This document shows positions 58,471 to 64,000 of a DNA stretch of 64,000 nucleotides, piece by piece; within the stretch, counting starts at the first letter, position 1; each line of letters opens with the position of its first letter. The DNA lies in the NCBI GenBank assembly GCA_009809945.1, contig WTPW01000649.1, positions 248,541 to 312,540 on the forward strand, read 5' to 3'. The notes under the pieces were generated by a model, which worked only from the letters and a program-made list of their open reading frames with translations, had not been told where the DNA came from and ran no database searches. The translations under genes and the position numbers were made by a program. The stretch comes from Gigaspora margarita (Eukaryota > Glomeromycota > Glomeromycetes > Diversisporales > Gigasporaceae).

Positions 58471-58881
58471 CTTTTATATAATCACAAATAGCTTATATTA
58501 CTATTACATTTTTTAAAAACTTTTTGAGATTTTTTATTAGTAAAAATACTCTTATATAATCACAAAATTATATATAAAAGTCCAAATTTTACTACTATAG
58601 ATTCTCAAAAGTAAGCTATATTTTTAAACAAAAGTTAGCAAAAAATCAAAAGTAGCTTATTTTCGGTAAATTTAGTTTTTAACAATTGCAAGTAGTTGCT
58701 ACATAGTGAAGTCCAAATTCTACTATGTAAATCATTATAATTGCCTAAGTAAACTTGTTTAAAAGATCTAAATACATATATTTTAAAATTTTTATTAAAA
58801 TTAGATAAATTTTTATTATTTAACTTTTAATTTATATAGGCCAATTCAAAGAATTGCTAATATCTCTTAATCTACTAGCCC

Positions 58882-59060
58882 AGGACTTCAAAATATACAT
58901 AGATAGGTTAGGTTAATTATAAAATTACTAAAAATAGAAAGATTTGCAGAAAAAATCTCAAAAATAAGCAAAAAATTACTAATAATAAAAAAGATCTGCA
59001 TAAAAATCTTCCAAATAAGCAAACTAATATCTGATTTATCTATATATATTTCGGGGTCCT
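58882..59060. mobile_element. MITE J copy 2
   Basis: It begins AGGACTTCAAAATATACATA and ends TATATATTTCGGGGTCCT. The flanks ACTAGCCC and ACTAGCAC match at 7 of 8. It is colinear with 41948-42124. Confidence 0.88.
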
Positions 59061-59703
59061 ACTAGCACATGTAAGATGATTTAGCTACCAAAATATTCAT
59101 CTTAATAAGACAATTCTAATGAGCCCAAGATCAGTAAAATCCAATCACAGGATCCCAAAAACATTAAAATCCAATCACAAAATTCCAAGAATATTCAAGT
59201 TTTGTGCAATTTTAATAGTACTTTTTAGAATCACTATAAAAATGCCTTTAATATTGAATGATCTTTAATCTAATGATCCGTTTTGGGTAATTTAGCCATG
59301 AAAGTAATCATCTCAATGAGACAATTCTAACAAGCCCAAAATCATTTAAACATGATTACAAAATCCTGAGATCATTAAGGATCAGTACAATATAGACAAT
59401 CAATTGAGAAATGGATTTTATATATAAAAACCCATGTCTTAGTTGATTGTCTATATTGCACTGATTTTTAACGATCTCAGGATCCTGTGATTAGGTTTAA
59501 ATAACTTTGGGCTTGTTGAAATCGTCTCATCGAGATGATCATTTTCATGGCTAAATTATTCAAAACGGAGCAGTAGATTAAAAGTTGTTCAATATTAAAG
59601 ATATTTTTATAGTGAATCTAAAAGGTACTATTAAAATTGCACAAAACTTGAATGTTCTTGGGATTCTATGATTGAATTTTAATGATCTTGAACTCATTAG
59701 AAT

Positions 59704-59998
59704 AGGACCTGAACATCTAGTATAGAGGTCATACTTGAAATTTTTTAGCAAAAAACATCTAAAATTTGAGAAGCAAAAAATAGTTTTGCCAATTATCTTG
59801 GTATCCAGTGGTCCAATTTAAATGAACTTTTTTTTAAAATAAAGCACTCAGCGAGGCGCATCTAACAAAAAAAGTTTATTCAATTCTGATTAGTGAATTA
59901 GAAGTTATTAAAGTAAATAGATTTTGTTATTTTTAGCAAATTAGATCAAAATTGGCCAAAATTCAGTTATGACCTATATAAGAGATGTCCAGGGTTCT
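59704..59998. mobile_element. MITE K copy 2, exact 8-bp TSD ATTAGAAT
   Basis: It begins AGGACCTGAACATCTAG and ends GAGATGTCCAGGGTTCT. ATTAGAAT is duplicated exactly (59696-59703 and 59999-60006). The opposite arm of the host foldback shows the uninterrupted sequence. Confidence 0.92.
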
Positions 59999-60728
59999 AT
60001 TAGAATTGTCTCATCAAGACAAACTTTTTGGTAGCTAAATCATCTTAACTAGACTAGTAGATCAAGAGATATTAGCAATTTCATAAATCGGGCCATATAT
60101 TTTATATTTACTAAATATTTTTTTAAAAAAAAATTAATTTTTTTGTTGAACATAAAAATTAAAGATCAATTGACAAAATTCTCCAATAGATAAAAAATTC
60201 AAAATATATGTATTTTGATTTTCTGAATAAGTTTACTTAAGTGATTTTTATTAATTTATATAGTAAAATTTGAACTTTACTATGTAGTAACTATTATGAT
60301 TATAGGAGTAGCTTATTTTTAAGTAAATAAATTTTTGGGTTTTTTGTTCAAAACAAAGAGGTAGCTTATTTTCAGGAATCTATATTAAGTAAATCAATTA
60401 ATACATTAAGAAAGCTGTTTAATATGTCAAATTATATATATTCTAAAATTTTTAACAAACTATTATTAATTTGTTTTTTTATTATTTATTGGACAAAAAA
60501 ATAATTTATTTTTTTTAACTATATAAAGTAAAGAAGTAAATTAATAAAAGTTTGTTCAAATTATATAAAAAATTTTAGAATATATGTAAATTGTTATTCT
60601 AAACAACTCTACTTAATGTATATAGTCGATTTACTTAGTACAATTATGACTTTTATATATAGTAACTATTTGTAATTATAATATTTACTTTTATATAATT
60701 ACTAGTATTAGCAAATAAAACAGTAGAA

Positions 60729-61709
60729 GGGTGTGGCGACTTAGGGAAGTTGTTAAGTTGTCACCCCCAAGCGGCAGGTCTAGGGTTCAAATCCCACTGG
60801 CGACGCTTTGAAAAATAGACCTGTGTTCCGGTAACTGCTTCTCATCGATCGGTTGGATATATTACCTGTAGGCCTTGGTACATCATCTCGAATGGGAGCC
60901 TTTGGGCGCAAAAATCCAAGGAACCGGAGAAACGGAAACCCGTTTGGCAAGCCCCGAGTAAGGAGGTAGCAAAGATCTTCAACAGTGCTACCAAAACCAG
61001 AATATTGAAAACCGGAGCCAGAGAATCAGACGATAAGACCCTCGAGGAGGGGGTTCACCAACCTGGTCGCCGGAGTCGCACCGGAGGAAAAGGACCTATG
61101 TTTCGGAATTAGGTACTAAGGGAAGAAGGCCATATCGACCCTTCCGGGCTAACTGGTTTGGAAGTTTGTGGATCTGGTATAAGGACCGGTAGGATGGTGA
61201 GGTCAGTGCTGGGGTTGGAGCGAACCTTACAAGGGCAGAAGTAGGTAATGGTAGCAGTTTAGGTAACTCCTGGACTGCAAGTGTATAGGTAAAGCTGTAG
61301 CGTAAGTTACCAAAGTGTAGGTAATACCTGGGTGGGACAGGGACTGCTCTACCAAGTTTTCTGTCGAGGATAAATTAGTCCTAAGGGTGGTGATTAGCAT
61401 CNGGTACGAACTNCAGGTTTAGAAACTGGTNGCTGTACNNGTGATACAANATGGNTTGGCAGGCNGATCAGNGACCAGAGGGTTTAAATAGGCAATGCCG
61501 GTATGCGGGTTGCAGGTATGGCAGCTAGTGTAGGACCCTCGGGTGGCTACTTAAATAGGCAACCAAAAGTTGCAGGTGTGGCTAGTTGTACTCTCATCAA
61601 TGTAACAAATGCTAGTATTCCCTTAAGTGGATACCAACGGCCCTAATATCTTGAATAAAAAATTTCCAGTTCCCGAAGACGGACACTTTAAAAAAAAAAA
61701 AAAATAAAA
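60729..61709 (+). mobile_element. SINE-like retroposon 5, tRNA head, 16-bp TSD
   Basis: The head has box B-like GGTTCAAATCCC and a weaker box A-like TGGCGACTTAGGGAAG. The body is about 900 bp, GC-richer than the region, and ends in an A-tail. AAATAAAACAGTAGAA is duplicated exactly (60713-60728 and 61710-61725). Retroposons 3 and 4 are 5'-truncated relatives. No open reading frame of note; several N lie near 61402-61472. Confidence 0.92.
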
Positions 61710-61797
61710 AAATAAAACAGTAGAACAAAAGCTTATTTTTTGTCTTTATATAAAAAAATATTTTTTTATTAATAATTTGCAATTATTTAAATATATA

Positions 61798-62000
61798 CAG
61801 TCAATTCTTTCTAATCTGAACTGCTGGAACTGCTTTTTTTACTATATAAAAATTTGAAAAAGTTCAGTTTTCAAAAAGTTATATATGGCTAATTTGAACT
61901 TTATAATAAAATTTACAAATGTTCTAGATGATTTTGTTTAGTTTAGAGAGAGTTTAATAGTGTTCAGTTTAGAGAGGTTCAGATTAGAGAGAGGCGACTG
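61798..62000. mobile_element. pogo-like MITE, CAGTCAATTCTTTCTAATCT ends
   Basis: It begins CAGTCAATTCTTTCTAATCT and ends AGATTAGAGAGAGGCGACTG, with TA on both sides. Copy 1 of the host MITE C is continuous here (ATATATTGTTAGAAC). It is 203 bp. Confidence 0.88.
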
Positions 62001-62435
62001 TATTGTTAAACTATTAGTAAAATAATAAATTTAAAATACTTTTATATTTATTTAGTAAAATTTAATACTAAAAATTTACAATAGAAAAATGAAAAAAGTG
62101 AATAAAATTAGAAGTCAATTAAACAACTATAGTAAATATGACAACTCTGATAATCACATAATATAAATTACAGTATTAGAAGTAATTATATAGAGTAATT
62201 ACTATATAATTACACTTCTTTATAATTACTATTTTTGCTACAACAAACTATATAATTATAGAGAAGGAAGATAGTATATAATAGTTATATTTTTGGTATA
62301 TCAAATTGTTTTAATTTGTATTATATCAAAAAAATAAAATTAGCTTTTAGTTATTGTATTTTGAATATACAATACTGTGTATTAGCCTAGTAAATATAGT
62401 AAAATACTACTATAGTAATAATTGTACACTATAAG

Positions 62436-62715
62436 TAGAGTTCTGCAATTTGATTTGATCTTCAAATATTTGAACCAAATATTTGATCAAATTCAAATTC
62501 AAATTTGACTATATTTGATTTGATCAAATCTGGCCAACTTTAATTTGATTTGATAAATATTTGATTTGATTTAAAAATTACTATTAAAAATTCAAATTCA
62601 AATCAAATTCAAATCCAAATATTTGAATCAAATCAAATTCAAATCAGGATCAATTTGATTTGATCAAATTCAAATTGATCCAAAATTTGATTTAATTTGA
62701 ATTTGAGAAACCCTA
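62436..62715. mobile_element. ATTTG-repeat MITE, copy 2 (inverted)
   Basis: It begins TAGAGTTCTGCAATTTGATT and ends GAATTTGAGAAACCCTA. It matches 33669-33954 in reverse orientation. The flanks ACTATAAG and AGGGAAGT are not a clear duplication. Confidence 0.82.
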
Positions 62716-63300
62716 AGGGAAGTGTTAGATATCAGCTAATATCATAGGGTAGAGAGAAGGTAGATAAAATCTTAAAATCTCAGGTCTAAATATACACATA
62801 TAACCAATTAGAATAACTAAATTTCTTAGAAGGGGGAAAGAAGTGAGCTCTATAGTAAACTGATCTCAGCTAATATCTGATATCTCTAACTATAAGATCT
62901 AGTTAATATTAAATCAAAACAATAAATTAATTTATTAGTTTAGATATAGAGTAAGAGTTAATTTAGAGTTAAAGTAATCTATTTTAGCAAAAAATTTTTA
63001 ATCCAATATTATAAAGAAATTTTTTTGTTAAAGCACAAAAGATGGAATTATAGGCAAAATTTTATATTATAGATAATTTTGAAAATTCATAATTATTCTA
63101 ATTTTATATTACCGTATTCTTCCGAAAATAAGCACCTCTAAAAATAAACACTCTCTACAATTCATATATACCCAAAAATAAGCACCCATTATATATTATA
63201 AATAAGCGACTAAATATCAAATTATTCAAACTATTAGTTGTGACTATACCCGAAAATAATTTTTTTTATTATTATATATTTGTCTTTTATTATTGATAAG
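62716..63300. other. Non-coding, shared MITE core and AATAAGC relic
   Basis: About 62895-63080 is a copy of the shared core (AAGAGTTAATTTAGAGTTAA to GGCAAAATTTTATATTA). About 63107-63190 holds two AAAATAAGCACC words like the ends of the AATAAGC family. No gene. Confidence 0.5.
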
Positions 63301-63301
63301 A

Positions 63302-63375
63302 GCCTCCGGTAATACTAAAAAAAAGAACATCGCGGTGCTGCGCCACCTTGATACCTTTTTTTGAACCGGAGGCCC
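63302..63375. repeat. GC-rich hairpin with GCCTCCGGT arms
   Basis: GAGCCTCCGGTAATAC and GAACCGGAGGCCCC are inverted around a core with GGTGCTGCGCCACC, itself a small hairpin. It lies 55 bp beyond the stop of the Merlin-like transposase and could be that element's end, a tiny MITE or a 3' RNA structure. Confidence 0.6.
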
Positions 63376-63429
63376 CAAACTGTTGTATATTAATAAATAA
63401 ATTAAAAATAAATTTATTTAAAATTTTAA

Positions 63430-64000
63430 TTATTTTAATAAATCAATAAAAGCATCAAATAAATTATCTCTATATTTACGTCTCCAAACAAATTCATTTA
63501 AATGTTTTTCTAATAAATGTTCAGAACGATTTCTAGTAGATATATTTAATTTTAAACCCTGCCACAGTCCTTCTACGTGATTTGTATGAACTCCAGTTCC
63601 ACGTTGAATTCTATTTTTCGAATGATTCACTCTACGATGAATCATATTTAATTGATCCAAATGACTATATCCTTTCCAATGGTCGCTATGAACTATTGAT
63701 CTTGGTTTTACATGTTGTTTAATTATTCTTCTCAAAGTTGGTGCTTCTCGATCTTTTGTTATAACAAAAAAGCATTTTTTTTCTTTTGTTCGTTCAACTC
63801 CACCTATATAAAATATAAAAATTAAATAGTATATATTATTTAAATATTATAAAAAATTTTTTATAACTCAATTACCTACAACCCAAAAATCTTCATATTT
63901 TTTGAATTTGCTTTCATCAATTTCACAAATAATATTCTTTCCTCCAATGATAAAGTCTTCTGGTATCAATTTTGAAATTGCTAAATCTCTAAATAAATTT
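63430..64000 (-). CDS. Merlin/IS1595-type (ISXO2-like) transposase, 5' end off window
   Basis: On the minus strand two exons are visible: 64000-63876 and 63803-63430, separated by a 72-bp GT-AG intron. Spliced, they read ...CEIDESKF...WVV, then GGVERTKEKKCFF through HSDHWKGY, GTGVHTNHVEGLWQGLK and NEFVWRRKYRDNLFDAF. The probable catalytic acidic residues are D in EIDES, D in HSDHW and E in HVEG. The family cuts and reinserts DNA with short terminal repeats and 8-9 bp duplications. The stretch between ESKF and GGVER is shorter than in family members I know, so activity is uncertain. No stop or frameshift is seen in the visible part. The start codon and the other element end lie outside the window. 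Confidence 0.88.

Larger units (their letters stand above)
58839..60094. mobile_element. Large foldback element with GGCC ends and two nested MITEs
   Basis: The arms begin GGCCAATTC and GGCCCGATT, and share AATTGCTAATATCTCTTAAT and AAGATGATTTAGCTACCAAA. ATATA flanks both ends. MITE J (58882-59060) interrupts the left arm and MITE K (59704-59998) the right arm; both points are continuous in the opposite arm. The centre near 59425 is itself palindromic (ATCAATTGAGAAATGG region). Related arms occur at 9900-10300. Confidence 0.8.
58595..60393. mobile_element. AATAAGC-family MITE copy 3, split by a large foldback
   Basis: The left part starts CTATAGATTCTCAAAAGTAA and the right part ends TAGCTTATTTTCAGGAATCT. 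Both halves contain GTAGCTTATTTT and ACTACATAGT words in inverted order. The foldback 58839-60094 separates them. Outer limits are approximate. Confidence 0.7.
60703..62149. mobile_element. hAT-like MITE C copy 2, carrying two later insertions
   Basis: It begins TAGTATTAGCAAATAAAACA and ends ATATGACAACTCTG. The flanks ATAATTAC and ATAATCAC match at 7 of 8. Without the retroposon (60729-61709) and the pogo-like MITE (61798-62000) it is about 245 bp, like the 250-bp copy 1 at 29541-29790. Confidence 0.88.

Overview
The window looks like a contig from the genome of an early-diverging filamentous fungus. An arbuscular mycorrhizal fungus (Glomeromycotina) is my best guess. The reasons are extreme AT richness, a fungal Ccc2/ATP7-type copper ATPase with short GT-AG introns, a FAR1-like MULE transposase relic with a CCHC knuckle, a Merlin/IS1595-type transposase with a spliceosomal intron, and very dense non-autonomous DNA transposons. 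The species is not certain. One run of N (1024-1307) and scattered single N mark a draft assembly.

Layout. 1-5.7 kb holds a 24-bp palindromic minisatellite and several inverted-repeat elements. 5734-8972 holds the only intact host gene, a P1B-type Cu+ ATPase in three exons (987 aa). 9-18.8 kb is non-coding and holds pogo-like, hAT-like and Harbinger-like MITEs. At about 18.8 kb CpG dinucleotides almost vanish: I see none between about 18,797 and 20,130, although they are regular before it. From there to the right edge the sequence is a CpG-poor transposon graveyard, interrupted by CpG-rich younger insertions.

Within 19-64 kb I could delimit many insertions from target-site duplications (TSDs). 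Several are confirmed by an uninterrupted paralogous copy elsewhere in the window, which serves as an empty site. They include two larger non-autonomous hAT-like elements (2416 bp and 1891 bp) with internal minisatellites, at least five tRNA-headed or 5'-truncated SINE-like retroposons of up to 1 kb with A-tails and 11-16 bp TSDs, and nests up to four levels deep. Coding relics are a decayed MULE transposase (52.3-54.9 kb), a decayed multicopy coding-like repeat (29.0 and 44.3 kb), and the 3' part of a Merlin-type transposase gene running off the right edge (63430-64000, minus strand).

How it fits together. The copper ATPase sits in the CpG-normal part and probably loads copper into secretory-pathway cuproenzymes. 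The rest reads as a layered record of transposition, probably in a methylated heterochromatin-like compartment. MITEs with different ends repeatedly carry a similar interior core with TTAGGG-like tracts, which suggests module exchange between families. All boundaries were read by eye; no alignment or database search was run.
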